From Prevotella sp. (GTDB lineage: Bacteria > Bacteroidota > Bacteroidia > Bacteroidales > Bacteroidaceae), in contig JAGCNO010000065.1 in the NCBI GenBank assembly GCA_017645905.1, positions 1-39,991 on the forward strand: a stretch of 39,991 nucleotides of DNA, read 5' to 3'. Positions 32,222-39,991 of this stretch are shown here, in pieces. The position numbers and the translations under genes are program-made. The notes beneath the pieces are model-generated. The model worked only from the letters and a program-made list of their open reading frames with translations. It was not told the DNA's origin and did no database searches. Each line of letters begins with the position of its first letter. Position 1 is the stretch's first letter.

Positions 32222-33100
32222 TCAGAGGCCGAAGGGGTTGATGGGCGAGTAGGCGCGCTTCATCATCTTCTCCACGCTCTCGGCCTGGTATTCTCCGTTG
32301 GCTCCGTCGAGCTCTCCGGGGTTCAGTTCGAGGAGTTTGCGCATGTCGTCTTCAGCTCCCTGCTTGTCGCCCATGTCCATCTTCAGCCGTCCGCGCTCGC
32401 GTAGTGCGTCGAGCTGGAAGGGGTTGAGCTCTTCCACCTTATTATATATAGAGAGGGCTTCGTCGGTCTTTCCCTCGGCGGTGGCGAGTCGTGCTGCCAT
32501 GAGGAGCACGTCCTCGTGGTCGTCGGTATGGTCGAGCAGCCAGTCGGTGTCCTCGCGTGCTCCCTTGAGCTCGCCCATGCTGAGGAGCGTCTGTGCACGT
32601 AGCAGTCGTGCCTCGCCCCGCTGCTCGTCGAGGGCTATGGCCTGCGTGAGGTGTGCTATGGCCTTGACGGCATCGCGCTGACCGAGGAGTGCCTGTGCCA
32701 TGAGATAGTGGGCGGTGGTGTTGTCGGTGTTGACGTCGAGTGCCTGCTGGCAGTAGGAGGCCATCTGCGTGTAGTCCTCAAGCATGAAGGCCACGTGGGC
32801 GGCCTGAATCATGATGGCGACGTTGCCAGGCTGCAGGGTGAGCATGGTCTTCAGCTCGTCGAGGGCCTCAGGCAGCTGACCGTCGGCGATGAGGGCCCGC
32901 TGCAGGTAGTCGTGGGTCTCGGCGTCGTCCTGAATCTTCAGGGCCTCGCGGAAGCAGCGTATGGCGTAGTCCGTGCGGTGTATGCGCAAGGCCTTCACAC
33001 CGTCGTATTTCAACAGGTCGAAGTTCTTGGCTTCGGCGTTCTTCTTCTCTTCTTCGGGAGAGTCGGGCTCTCCGCCAAAAAATGTTTTCCAGAATCCCAT
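32222..33100 (-). CDS. Tetratricopeptide repeat protein
   Basis: The 292-aa protein contains six or so TPR units from residue 30 on, such as DYAIRCFREALKIQDDAETH, LPEALDELKTMLTLQPGNVA, AIAHLTQAIALDEQRGEARL and TDEALSIYNKVEELNPFQLD. No signal peptide is present, so it is cytoplasmic. TPR proteins hold other proteins together; the partner is unknown. It follows the helicase gene after 21 bases and is probably the last gene of the etf operon. A GTAAA-type microrepeat fills the space before its ATG. Confidence 0.87.
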   Translation of the reverse strand: MGFWKTFFGGEPDSPEEEKKNAEAKNFDLLKYDGVKALRIHRTDYAIRCFREALKIQDDAETHDYLQRALIADGQLPEALDELKTMLTLQPGNVAIMIQAAHVAFMLEDYTQMASYCQQALDVNTDNTTAHYLMAQALLGQRDAVKAIAHLTQAIALDEQRGEARLLRAQTLLSMGELKGAREDTDWLLDHTDDHEDVLLMAARLATAEGKTDEALSIYNKVEELNPFQLDALRERGRLKMDMGDKQGAEDDMRKLLELNPGELDGANGEYQAESVEKMMKRAYSPINPFGL

Positions 33101-33121
33101 GGCGATTTTCGATTTACTATT

Positions 33122-34570
33122 TTACTGTTTACTGTTTTGCTGTATTTGCGTTTGGGGCCAGTTCACGAGGAAGAGGCGCTGGGTGGCTCGGGTGAAGGCG
33201 GTATATAGCCATCGGAGGTAGTCCTCGCCGGCCATGTCGTCGGTCATGTAGCCCTGGTCTATGTAGACGTGTGCCCATTGGCCGCCTTGCGCCTTGTGGC
33301 AGGTGACGGCATAGCCGAACTTTACCTGCAGGGCGTTGAAGTAGGGGTCTTGGCGCACCTGCTTCATGCGGTCGGCCTTGAGGGGAATGTCGGCGTAGTC
33401 GGCCATGACGCGGTCGTAGAGCTGTTGCTGCTGCTCGCGGGTGAGGGCAGGGGCGTCGGTGGTGAGGGTGTCGAGGATGACGGTGGCCGTCATCTCGCTG
33501 TCGTCGTAGTCAGGGAAGAGCAGGGTGACGTCGGCGAAACGGAAACCGTGCATGTCGCGCTGGTTGCGTACGCGCTGGACTACACAGCGGTCGCCGTTGG
33601 CTATATAACTAAGGGAGGGGCACTTTTCACTCCAATAATAGTTATTCTTCACAATCATCAGCTGGTCGCCTCGGCAGAGCTCGTCCTCGCGGTCGAGGAT
33701 GGTGCGGCGTATGCCTTGGTTGTAGATGTTGGCACGCTTGTTCGAACGGGTGATGACAATGGTGTCGTCCAGTCCGGCGTGGCTGTAGCTGGAAGCCAGC
33801 TGTTCGATGAGCTCGTCGCCAGCGACGAGGGTGACGTCGGGGAAGGGGTCGGTCTGAATCTTGGGGAGAACGGTCTCGCCATCGTTAAGCGAACGGCGGA
33901 GGCGCGTGGCGTTATAGAGGATGCCGGAGGTCTGGGCCTGGCGGAGCACTTCGTTGAGGTTGGCCTCATGGACGGTCAGACCGTAGGCTGAGAGGACATC
34001 GGCGGAGAGGGCAGGGGAGAGGGGCTCGCCTACAGGCGGCAACTGAGCAGCATCGCCGATGAGCATCAGGCGACAGCGAGTACCGGAGTAGACATACTGC
34101 ACCAGGTCGTCGAGCAGATTTCCCGTCCCAAAGGATAGGCTGCCATCATTCCCATTGCTCCCATTAGTCCCAATCATCGAAGCCTCATCGACGATGAAGA
34201 GCGTGTCGGTGTGCAGGTTGTCATTGAGGTTAAAGGCCGAGAGGTCGGCTGCCGAGCGTTGGCGGTAGATACGGCGGTGAATGGTGTAGGCAGGATGCCC
34301 GGCGGTCAGGGCCAGCACCTTGGCGGCACGGCCTGTGGGGGCGAGGAGCACCATCTTCTGCTTCAGCTCTGTCAGCTTTTGGACGATGGCTGCGGCGAGC
34401 GTCGTCTTTCCAGTACCGGCAGAACCACGGAGGATGAACACGGGCGGCTGGGAGGAAGGACTGACATCTGTCATGAAACGACAAAACGCTCCCACCGCCC
34501 GCTGTTGGTCGGCGGTGGGAGCGTGATGGAGGCACGTCAGGATGAGTCGATGCAGCTCGTCGGCAATCAT
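33122..34570 (-). CDS. RecD-like superfamily 1 DNA helicase
   Basis: The 482-aa ATPase has the P-loop GSAGTGKTT (49-57), LLAPTGRAAKVL, Walker B LFIVDEASM (124-132), IGDAAQLPPVGEPL, LNEVLRQ and the C-terminal UvrD_C_2 block YAVTCHKAQGGQWAHVYID and LYTAFTRATQRL. It belongs to the short RecD2-like helicases widespread in Bacteroidota, probably acting on DNA ends or displaced strands. Residues 134-145 (GTNGSNGNDGSL) after the Walker B are an in-frame insert from a 9-base repeat. The ATG overlaps the TGA of the acyl-CoA dehydrogenase gene, so the two are coupled. The last codons and the stop lie in another microrepeat. Confidence 0.92.
   Translation of the reverse strand: MIADELHRLILTCLHHAPTADQQRAVGAFCRFMTDVSPSSQPPVFILRGSAGTGKTTLAAAIVQKLTELKQKMVLLAPTGRAAKVLALTAGHPAYTIHRRIYRQRSAADLSAFNLNDNLHTDTLFIVDEASMIGTNGSNGNDGSLSFGTGNLLDDLVQYVYSGTRCRLMLIGDAAQLPPVGEPLSPALSADVLSAYGLTVHEANLNEVLRQAQTSGILYNATRLRRSLNDGETVLPKIQTDPFPDVTLVAGDELIEQLASSYSHAGLDDTIVITRSNKRANIYNQGIRRTILDREDELCRGDQLMIVKNNYYWSEKCPSLSYIANGDRCVVQRVRNQRDMHGFRFADVTLLFPDYDDSEMTATVILDTLTTDAPALTREQQQQLYDRVMADYADIPLKADRMKQVRQDPYFNALQVKFGYAVTCHKAQGGQWAHVYIDQGYMTDDMAGEDYLRWLYTAFTRATQRLFLVNWPQTQIQQNSKQ
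34144..34177 (-). repeat. 9-base microrepeat inside the helicase gene
   Basis: Minus-strand units GGGACTAAT, GGGAGCAAT and GGGAATGAT encode TNGSNGND in a loop directly after the Walker B motif. The period of nine keeps the frame. Confidence 0.7.
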
Positions 34571-36291
34571 TCTGCGCGGAAGCTGTCGAGGTCCTCGGGC
34601 TTGAAATTGGCGATGTAGGCGGCCTTGCCCAGGATGTCCTCCTCGGCCATGCGGACGTAGACGTTGGCACTCTTCTCGAAGAGCTCAGGGGCCTCAGCGG
34701 CGTCACGGATAATGAGGAGGCTCATCACCAGTTCGCAAGTCATGTCGTAGAGACGGCGGGCCAGGAAGTCGAAGGCATCCTGGTTATCCAGGGCCTTGGC
34801 GGCGGCGATGGCCTTCTCGTAGACGGGGATGAGCGCCTCGACGCGGGCCTTGAGGGCTGCAGTTTCCTTTGCTGCAACAGTGTTGCAGCATAGAGAACTG
34901 GCCATGTCCTTGATGTTCTGGAGCATGGTGCCGTTGCCGATGTAGCGGATGGCGGCTACGACCTGCAGCTGAGTTGTTCCCTCGTAGATGGAGAAGATGC
35001 GGGCGTCGCGGTAGAGGCGCTGGCACTTGTACTCCATGATGAAGCCCGAACCGCCGTGGATGCTGATGGCATCATAGGCGTTCTGGTTAGCGTACTCCGA
35101 GTTCATGCCCTTGGCCAGCGGCGTGAAGGCGTCGGCTAAGCGCTGGTACTTCTTCATCTCCTGCTTCTCCTCGGGGGTGAGCTTGCGGTCACGCTCGATG
35201 TCCTCCAGACACTTGTAGATGTCGACGTAGCAGGCTGTCTGATAGAGCAGAGAGCGGCCGGCATCGAGCTTGGCCTTCATGCGAGAGAGCATGTCGTAGA
35301 CAGGGGGGAAGTTGATGATCTTCTCGCCGAACTGCTGACGCTCACGGGCATAGGCAATGGCCTCGTTGTAAGCCTCCTGAGAGAGACCGACGCTCTGGGC
35401 AGCGATGCCGAGGCGGGCACCGTTCATCAGGGCCATGACATACTTGATGAGGCCGAGGCGGGTGCTGCCGCACAGCTCTGCCTTCGCGTTTTTATAAGTC
35501 AGCTCACAGGTGGGCGAGCCGTGGATGCCGAGCTTATGCTCAATGTGGCGGACGTTCACGCCGCCCTGACGCTTGTCGTAAATGAACATCGACAGGCCGC
35601 GGCCGTCCTTCGTGCCTTCTTCTGAGCGGGCCAGCACAAGGTGGATGTCAGAGTCGCCGTTGGTGATGAAACGCTTCACGCCGTTCAGGCGCCAGCAGTT
35701 CTCCTTTTCGTCGAAGGTGGCCTTCAGCATGACGCGCTGCAGGTCGGAGCCGGCATCAGGCTCGGTGAGGTCCATTGACATGCCCTCTCCGGCACAGACA
35801 CGAGGGATGTACTTCTGACGCTGCTCCTCAGAGCCGAACTCATAGAGGGTGTCGATACAGCTCTGCAATGACCAGATATTCTGGAAACCGGCATCGGCGG
35901 CACTCACCACCTCGCTCAGCATAGAGAACACGGCGTTGGGAAGATTCAGACCACCGTAACGGCGGGGCATGGAGACACCCCAGAGGCCTGCCTTGCGGGT
36001 GGCATCGAGATTCTCGAAGGTCTTGCTGGCGTAGATCATGCGGCCGTTCTCAAGGTGCGGGCCTTCGAGGTCTACGTCCTCAGAGTTCGGGGCGATGATG
36101 TTGGCAGCCACGTCGCCGGTGATGTCGAGAATCTGCTTGTAGTTCTCGATGGCATCGCCAAGGTCAACGGGGGCGTAGTCGTATTCCTTTGCATCAGCAA
36201 AACCTTTCTCTTTCAGCTCAACGATGCGAGCCATTAAAGGATGATTGAGGTAGAACCCAATCTCAGGATGATCGCTATAATAGTTTGCCAT
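34567..36291 (-). CDS. Acyl-CoA dehydrogenase
   Basis: The 574-aa flavoprotein has the family blocks SMDLTEPDAGSDLQRVMLKA, WRLNGVKRFITNGDSDIH, HKLGIHGSPTCELTYKNA, GARLGIAAQSVGLSQEAYNE and IHGGSGFIMEYKCQRLYRDA followed by RIFSIYEGTTQLQ, where the Glu of the last motif is the usual catalytic base. It has an N-terminal and a C-terminal extension like the long anaerobe acyl-CoA dehydrogenases. It oxidises an acyl-CoA, or runs in reverse, and hands electrons to the EtfAB encoded just upstream. At the 3' side a 21-bp palindrome encodes CCNTVAA in a variable helix. Confidence 0.95.
   Translation of the reverse strand: MANYYSDHPEIGFYLNHPLMARIVELKEKGFADAKEYDYAPVDLGDAIENYKQILDITGDVAANIIAPNSEDVDLEGPHLENGRMIYASKTFENLDATRKAGLWGVSMPRRYGGLNLPNAVFSMLSEVVSAADAGFQNIWSLQSCIDTLYEFGSEEQRQKYIPRVCAGEGMSMDLTEPDAGSDLQRVMLKATFDEKENCWRLNGVKRFITNGDSDIHLVLARSEEGTKDGRGLSMFIYDKRQGGVNVRHIEHKLGIHGSPTCELTYKNAKAELCGSTRLGLIKYVMALMNGARLGIAAQSVGLSQEAYNEAIAYARERQQFGEKIINFPPVYDMLSRMKAKLDAGRSLLYQTACYVDIYKCLEDIERDRKLTPEEKQEMKKYQRLADAFTPLAKGMNSEYANQNAYDAISIHGGSGFIMEYKCQRLYRDARIFSIYEGTTQLQVVAAIRYIGNGTMLQNIKDMASSLCCNTVAAKETAALKARVEALIPVYEKAIAAAKALDNQDAFDFLARRLYDMTCELVMSLLIIRDAAEAPELFEKSANVYVRMAEEDILGKAAYIANFKPEDLDSFRAE
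34870..34890. repeat. 21-bp palindrome inside the acyl-CoA dehydrogenase gene
   Basis: TGCTGCAACA, one G, and the exact reverse complement of the first ten bases. The same palindrome, with C as centre, lies in the GH97 gene at 39726-39746. Confidence 0.85.
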
Positions 36292-36294
36292 AAT

Positions 36295-36498
36295 TCAATA
36301 ATTATAAATCATGATAATGATAAAAAATAAAGCACAAAGAGAAGCAAGAGTGGTAATCGTCCATTTGAGTATCCTATTCTTGATTTTAATGTATGCAGCC
36401 ATTGCTATGATGATGCAAATCATGGCCAAGGTCAGTACCCCATCCCACGGATAGTGATGGACACGACCACGTACAAGCAAGAATAGCGAGGACCACAT
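36295..36498 (-). CDS. Small two-span membrane protein
   Basis: The 67-aa product has two hydrophobic segments (VLTLAMICIIIAMAAYI and WTITTLASLCALFFIIIMI) with basic residues KIKNR between. It starts at the base next to the etfA stop and ends three bases before the acyl-CoA dehydrogenase start, so it is surely co-transcribed. The family is unknown. It might anchor the Etf/dehydrogenase complex at the membrane, which would be inference from position alone. Confidence 0.65.
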   Translation of the reverse strand: MWSSLFLLVRGRVHHYPWDGVLTLAMICIIIAMAAYIKIKNRILKWTITTLASLCALFFIIIMIYNY

Positions 36499-37536
36499 TT
36501 ACTTGCTATTTTGTTTGTAATACTTTATGAGCTTCGGGACAACTTCCTCAACCGTTCCAACAATCACGTAGTCGGCGATGCGGTTGATGGGGGCGTCAGG
36601 GTCGCTGTTGATGCTGATGATGATGCCAGAGTCCTGCATACCGGCGATATGCTGGATCTGACCAGAGATACCGCAGGCGATATATACCTTGGGATGAACG
36701 GTGACACCCGTCTGGCCAATCTGGCGGTCGTGGTCGAGCCAGCCTGCATCGACGGCGGCACGGCTGCCACCAACTTCACCGTGGAGCACCTTGGCCAGCT
36801 GGAACAGCATGTCGAAGTTCTCCTTGCAGCCCATGCCGTAGCCGCCGGCGACGACGATGGGAGCACCCTTGAGGTTGTGCTTGGCGGCCTCCACGTGGTG
36901 GTCGAGCACCTTGACGACAAAAGCCTCGGGGCTGACGTACTTGCTGACCTCAGGATAAACCACCAGCCCCTGTGCAACGGGGTTCTCCCCGTTGGGCTCG
37001 TAGAGTGCCTTCTGCATGACGCCGCTACGCACGGTAGCCATCTGCGGACGGTGGTCGGGGTTGACGATGGTTGCCACGATATTACCACCAAAGGCGGGAC
37101 GGATCTGATAGAGCAGGTTGTCGTAGTGTTTGCCGCTCTTGGCATCGTCATACGGGCCAATCTCCAGTTCGGTACAGTCGGCAGTAAGGCCGCTGGTGAG
37201 CGATGACGACACACGGGGACCGAGGTCACGACCGATGACGGTAGCACCCATCAGACAAATCTGCGGCTGCTCCTCCTTGAAAAGGTTCACGAGGATGTCG
37301 GTATGGGGAGCTGAGGTGTAGGGGAACAGGTCGGGGGCGTCGAACACGAAGAGCTTGTTCACGCCGTATGGTAGGATTTGCTCCTCTACCTTGTCCTTGA
37401 TACCGGTGCCGGCAACGACGGCGTGCAGCTCCACGCCAAGCGTGTTGGCCAGTTTGCGGCCCTTGGTTAGTAGCTCCTGAGATACTTCCTGTACTTGAGT
37501 ACCTTCTATCTCGCAATATACAAATACGTTGTTCAT
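36499..37536 (-). CDS. etfA: Electron transfer flavoprotein, alpha subunit
   Basis: The 345-aa subunit has an N-terminal nucleotide-binding-like domain (MNNVFVYCEIEG...LGVELHAVVAG) and the C-terminal FAD domain with GGSRAAVDAGWLDHDRQIGQ, TGVTVHPKVYIACGISGQIQ, IISINSDPDAPINRIADYVI. EtfAB takes electrons from the acyl-CoA dehydrogenase; in anaerobes it may also take part in flavin-based bifurcation, which cannot be judged here. It starts five bases after etfB. Confidence 0.96.
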   Translation of the reverse strand: MNNVFVYCEIEGTQVQEVSQELLTKGRKLANTLGVELHAVVAGTGIKDKVEEQILPYGVNKLFVFDAPDLFPYTSAPHTDILVNLFKEEQPQICLMGATVIGRDLGPRVSSSLTSGLTADCTELEIGPYDDAKSGKHYDNLLYQIRPAFGGNIVATIVNPDHRPQMATVRSGVMQKALYEPNGENPVAQGLVVYPEVSKYVSPEAFVVKVLDHHVEAAKHNLKGAPIVVAGGYGMGCKENFDMLFQLAKVLHGEVGGSRAAVDAGWLDHDRQIGQTGVTVHPKVYIACGISGQIQHIAGMQDSGIIISINSDPDAPINRIADYVIVGTVEEVVPKLIKYYKQNSK

Positions 37537-37541
37537 ATCTC

Positions 37542-38432
37542 TTAGCCAATAATCTTTTCGTCCAACAATTCTTTAATCATTCCCTCGATATCAGCATCAG
37601 AAGCCGTCAGAGTCTTCGACTCCTTTGCCTGGAACACGATGTTCTTGATGGCCTTCACCTTCGTAGGCGAGCCGGCGAGACCGCATTGGTTCACGTCGCC
37701 ATCGACATCGGCCACGCTCCACTGGTTCAGCGTCAGGTAGGGGCGCTCCTCGTAGAGGTAGGAGTAGTCGTTCTCCCCTCCCTCGGAGGGGTTGGGGGAG
37801 GTCCTCTCCATCGGACAGGTGGCACGCTTGTATTTCATCACGAGCTTGGCATTCTGGGGACGGCAGGGAGCGGCACTTCCATTCACCGTGATGACAACGG
37901 GCAGGGGAGCCTCAACAGTCTCCACACCGCCGTCGATAACGCGCTTGATGACAGCCTTGCCATCCTTAACTGAGAGTACCTCCTCGGCGTAGGTCACCTG
38001 GTTGAGGCCAAGCTTCTGAGCTACCTGCGGGCCTACCTGAGCGGTATCGCCGTCGATGGCCTGACGGCCGCCGATTACGATGTCCACATCGCCAATCTTC
38101 TTGATGGCGGTGGCGAGGGCGTAACTGGTGGCCAGCGTGTCGGCACCGGCAAAGAGGCGGTCGGTCAAGAGCCAGCCTGTATCGGCGCCGCGATAAAGTC
38201 CTTGGCGGATAATCTCTCCTGCACGGGGAGGCCCCATTGTGAGGATTCCTACTGTAGAGCCTGGGTTCTGCTCCTTCAGTCGGAGAGCCTGTTCCAGGGC
38301 GTTCAAGTCTTCGGGGTTGAAGATGGCGGGCAAGGCGGCACGGTTCACGGTGCCTTCGGCGGTCATGGCGTCCTTGCCCACGTTACGGGTGTCTGGCACT
38401 TGCTTGGCCAGAACAACAATCTTTAAAGCCAT
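37542..38432 (-). CDS. etfB: Electron transfer flavoprotein, beta subunit
   Basis: I start at ATG 38432 (296 aa), because MALKIVVLAKQVPDTRNVGK is the family opening and the longer frame runs through the promoter. Other marks are FNPEDLNALEQALRLKE, GADTLATSYALATAIKK, VIGGRQAIDGDTAQVGPQVA and RPQNAKLVMKYKRATCP. Residues about 209-221 (ERTSPNPSEGGEN) are an in-frame insert from a CCTCC-rich palindromic element, in a loop before the usual C-terminal part. It is the first gene of the operon. Confidence 0.96.
   Translation of the reverse strand: MALKIVVLAKQVPDTRNVGKDAMTAEGTVNRAALPAIFNPEDLNALEQALRLKEQNPGSTVGILTMGPPRAGEIIRQGLYRGADTGWLLTDRLFAGADTLATSYALATAIKKIGDVDIVIGGRQAIDGDTAQVGPQVAQKLGLNQVTYAEEVLSVKDGKAVIKRVIDGGVETVEAPLPVVITVNGSAAPCRPQNAKLVMKYKRATCPMERTSPNPSEGGENDYSYLYEERPYLTLNQWSVADVDGDVNQCGLAGSPTKVKAIKNIVFQAKESKTLTASDADIEGMIKELLDEKIIG
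37771..37808. repeat. CCTCC-rich palindromic element inside etfB
   Basis: CTCCCCTCCCTCGGAGGGG followed by TTGGGGGAGG reads almost the same on both strands (CCCCTCCgaGGGAGGGG on the minus strand). The SPNPSEGGE peptide it encodes is one I have seen as an insert in other Prevotella-type proteins. The element at 10604-10638 is similar in makeup. Confidence 0.65.
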
Positions 38433-38471
38433 AAATATATAATAATGTGTAAAAATTGCAATTTGCGGGTG

Positions 38472-38479
38472 CAAAGGTA
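38472..38479 (-). promoter_or_regulatory. -7 element of the etfB operon
   Basis: TACCTTTG on the minus strand, about 40 bases before the etfB ATG. The -33 element is weak. Confidence 0.5.
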
Positions 38480-38575
38480 CTGCTTTTCTTCCGATTTGCA
38501 CGTGTTTTTAACTTTATTTATTGACTGGCACCAATTTCCATGACCAAAATGTTAGGCCATGACAGAAAAAAGCAC

Positions 38576-38583
38576 TAACTTTG
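38576..38583 (+). promoter_or_regulatory. -7 element of the MBL-fold gene
   Basis: TAACTTTG, 28 bases before ATG 38611. Upstream, CCATGACC/GGCCATGAC (38538-38562) forms direct and partly inverted copies that may be a binding site. Confidence 0.45.
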
Positions 38584-38610
38584 CAGCGAACTATATAAAA
38601 CCAGCAAATT

Positions 38611-39339
38611 ATGAGTAAGACAATTATCTCAGCACTCCTGTTTCTTTTGTCGCAGGGACTGCATTCCGCCCAGAAGGAGGACACGTTTGAGACTCCGGGC
38701 GGGAAGAAAGTAGTGATTCACCACATCAAGCACGCCAGCGTGTACATCGAGTACGACGGGAAGCACATTTACATCGACCCCGTGGGCGAAATGGAGCCGA
38801 AGACCGACTTCTCGCTCTATCCTAAGGCCACCATTCTCATGGTCACCCACGAGCACTTCGACCACTTCGACGAAGCGTCACTGAACAAGCTGACGGGCGA
38901 GAAGACCGCCTTCTACAGCAACCATTCGGTTCACGACAAGTATAAGCGTGGCACCGCCCTGGCCAACGGCGACAGCATCGTGTTCTCGAAGGACATCAAG
39001 TTCTGGGCCGTCCCGGCCTACAACATCACCGAGGGTCGCGAGAAGTTCCACCCCAAGGGCCGTGATAACGGCTACATCCTGGAGCTCGACGGGCTGCGCA
39101 TCTACCTTGCCGGCGACACCGAGGACATCCCCGAGATGGCCAGTGTGAAGAACATCGACATCGCTTTCCTGCCCTGCAACCAGCCTTACACAATGACCGT
39201 CGACCAGCTGGTAAGCGCTGCCAAGACCATTAAGCCGCGTGTGCTCTTCCCCTACCACTACAGCAACACTCCCGTCTCGGAGTGCGTCCAGAAGCTCAAG
39301 GATAGCGGCATCGACGTGAGAATCAGGGACTATAAATAG
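38611..39339 (+). CDS. Secreted metallo-beta-lactamase-fold hydrolase
   Basis: The 242-aa protein has a signal peptide (MSKTIISALLFLLSQGLHSA) and a UPF0173-like MBL domain: HIKHASVYIEYDGKHIYIDP, the metal motif THEHFDHFD (HxHxDH), SNHSVHD, YLAGDTEDI and FPYHYSNT. It binds one or two metal ions and hydrolyses an unknown substrate, perhaps a lactone or phosphodiester, in the periplasm. It has its own promoter and lies 54 bases before the GH97 gene, possibly in one transcript. Confidence 0.9.
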   Translation: MSKTIISALLFLLSQGLHSAQKEDTFETPGGKKVVIHHIKHASVYIEYDGKHIYIDPVGEMEPKTDFSLYPKATILMVTHEHFDHFDEASLNKLTGEKTAFYSNHSVHDKYKRGTALANGDSIVFSKDIKFWAVPAYNITEGREKFHPKGRDNGYILELDGLRIYLAGDTEDIPEMASVKNIDIAFLPCNQPYTMTVDQLVSAAKTIKPRVLFPYHYSNTPVSECVQKLKDSGIDVRIRDYK

Positions 39340-39393
39340 TTATTCTCCCGGAAGGCTTTTTGCAAGACCATACAATTAAAAACTGATAGCTAT

Positions 39394-39991
39394 ATGAAAC
39401 TGAAATTATTGACAGCCTTGCTGCTTGCACCTCTATGTGCCAGCGCGGCTACCGTGACTTCACCCAACGGCAATGTCGAATTGAAATTCTACTTGGACAA
39501 CACCGGACGTCCCATCTACGAGATGAACTACAAGGGCCGTCCCGTTGTACTGCCCTCGCACCTCGGCCTCGAGCTGGCCAAGGACAAACATGCCTCCATG
39601 GGACAGAACGAGCGTAACCTCTTGGACGGCTTCAAGCTGAAGGACGAGCAGCAGTCCACCTTCGACGAGACCTGGACGCCTGTCTGGGGCGAGACCGCCA
39701 CCATCCGCAACCACTATGTCGACTATGCTGCAACACTGTTGCAGCAATGGAAGTCTCCCCGCGTCACCGCACGGGAAGGCGAGCGCGGCATGATTGAGGA
39801 GCAGCACCAGCGCGAAATCATCATTCGCTTCCGCGTCTACGACGACGGCATCGGCTTCCGCTATGAGTTCCCCCAGCAGAAAGACCTGAACTACTTCCTC
39901 ATCCAGGAAGAGAAGTCGGAGTTTGCCATGACTGGCGACCACCCTGCCTGGTGGCTGCCCGGCGACTACGACACCCAGGAGCAGGTGACGC
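39394..39991 (+). CDS. Glycoside hydrolase family 97 (SusB-like alpha-glucosidase), 5' part
   Basis: The frame starts at ATG 39394 with a signal peptide (MKLKLLTALLLAPLCASA) and runs off the right edge after 199 codons. TVTSPNGNVELKFYLDNTGR, the LGLEL block, FRVYDDGIGFRYEFPQQ and TGDHPAWWLPGDYDTQEQ are marks of the N-terminal beta domain of GH97. Members cleave alpha-glucosides or alpha-galactosides in the periplasm; SusB digests maltooligosaccharides. The catalytic domain is outside the window. At 39726-39746 the palindrome TGCTGCAACA...TGTTGCAGCA is in frame, encoding AATLLQQ in a variable loop. Confidence 0.92.
   Translation, partial: MKLKLLTALLLAPLCASAATVTSPNGNVELKFYLDNTGRPIYEMNYKGRPVVLPSHLGLELAKDKHASMGQNERNLLDGFKLKDEQQSTFDETWTPVWGETATIRNHYVDYAATLLQQWKSPRVTAREGERGMIEEQHQREIIIRFRVYDDGIGFRYEFPQQKDLNYFLIQEEKSEFAMTGDHPAWWLPGDYDTQEQVT
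39726..39746. repeat. 21-bp palindrome inside the GH97 gene
   Basis: TGCTGCAACA, one C, then its exact reverse complement. The arms are identical to those at 34870-34890, in an unrelated gene 4.8 kb away. Confidence 0.85.

Overview
The window looks like chromosomal DNA of a Prevotella/Segatella-type member of the Bacteroidota. This rests on TTTG-N19-21-TAnnTTTG promoters with mostly weak ribosome binding sites, TupA-type ATP-grasp enzymes, a FISUMP-type secreted protein, a secreted glucan-binding-like protein ending in the FNLQGQRV...GLYIINGKKVVVK tail usual in that group, a GH97 alpha-glucosidase, and an EtfB-EtfA-acyl-CoA dehydrogenase operon. The species cannot be fixed from sequence reading alone.

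Region 1 (1-10.6 kb) is a surface polysaccharide locus. It holds two TupA-like ATP-grasp enzymes, three glycosyltransferase genes (one a fusion of two GT2 domains), a secreted GH16 glycanase translationally coupled to an ATP-grasp gene, and UDP-GlcNAc 2-epimerase (wecB). Two AAA-type ATPase genes of the ATPase_2/DUF234 kind sit in it, each behind a similar palindromic promoter. A remnant of a second GH16 gene lies just upstream of the second ATPase.

Region 2 (11.06-16.25 kb) is a tRNA-Arg(CCT) gene with a 5.1-kb mobile element inserted at its 3' end. The element carries a large serine recombinase, a 43-aa companion peptide with a GTG start, a small resolvase/invertase, a Cro/CI-type regulator, an O-acetyltransferase, a rolling-circle-type replication initiator and a small basic helper protein. 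An 11-bp direct repeat bounds it. Removing the element puts the tRNA four bases in front of a perfect 12-bp terminator hairpin. Joining the element ends into a circle also changes the 3' end of the recombinase gene: the present tail is read from antisense tRNA, while in the circle the frame runs 34 further codons and stops just before a terminator. Integration therefore seems to split and re-tail its own recombinase gene.

Region 3 (16.3-33 kb) is mostly housekeeping and envelope genes: a lipoprotein, rsmI, a TGS-SAD-uridine-kinase fusion, a glycosyltransferase, a FISUMP protein, the miaB-recN-pseudoprotease-mgtC operon, rpsO, a secreted multidomain protein with a small peptide gene, hsp20 and a TPR protein.

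Region 4 (33-40 kb) is an energy-metabolism operon (etfB-etfA-small membrane protein-acyl-CoA dehydrogenase) that runs on into a RecD-like helicase and the TPR gene. After it come a metallo-beta-lactamase-fold protein and the start of a GH97 glucosidase.

Short repeats recur across the whole window: two 22-bp tandem arrays 15 kb apart, a 21-bp palindrome found in two unrelated genes, and low-complexity microrepeats placed in frame inside wecB, miaB, etfB and the helicase, plus a heptanucleotide repeat in a signal peptide.
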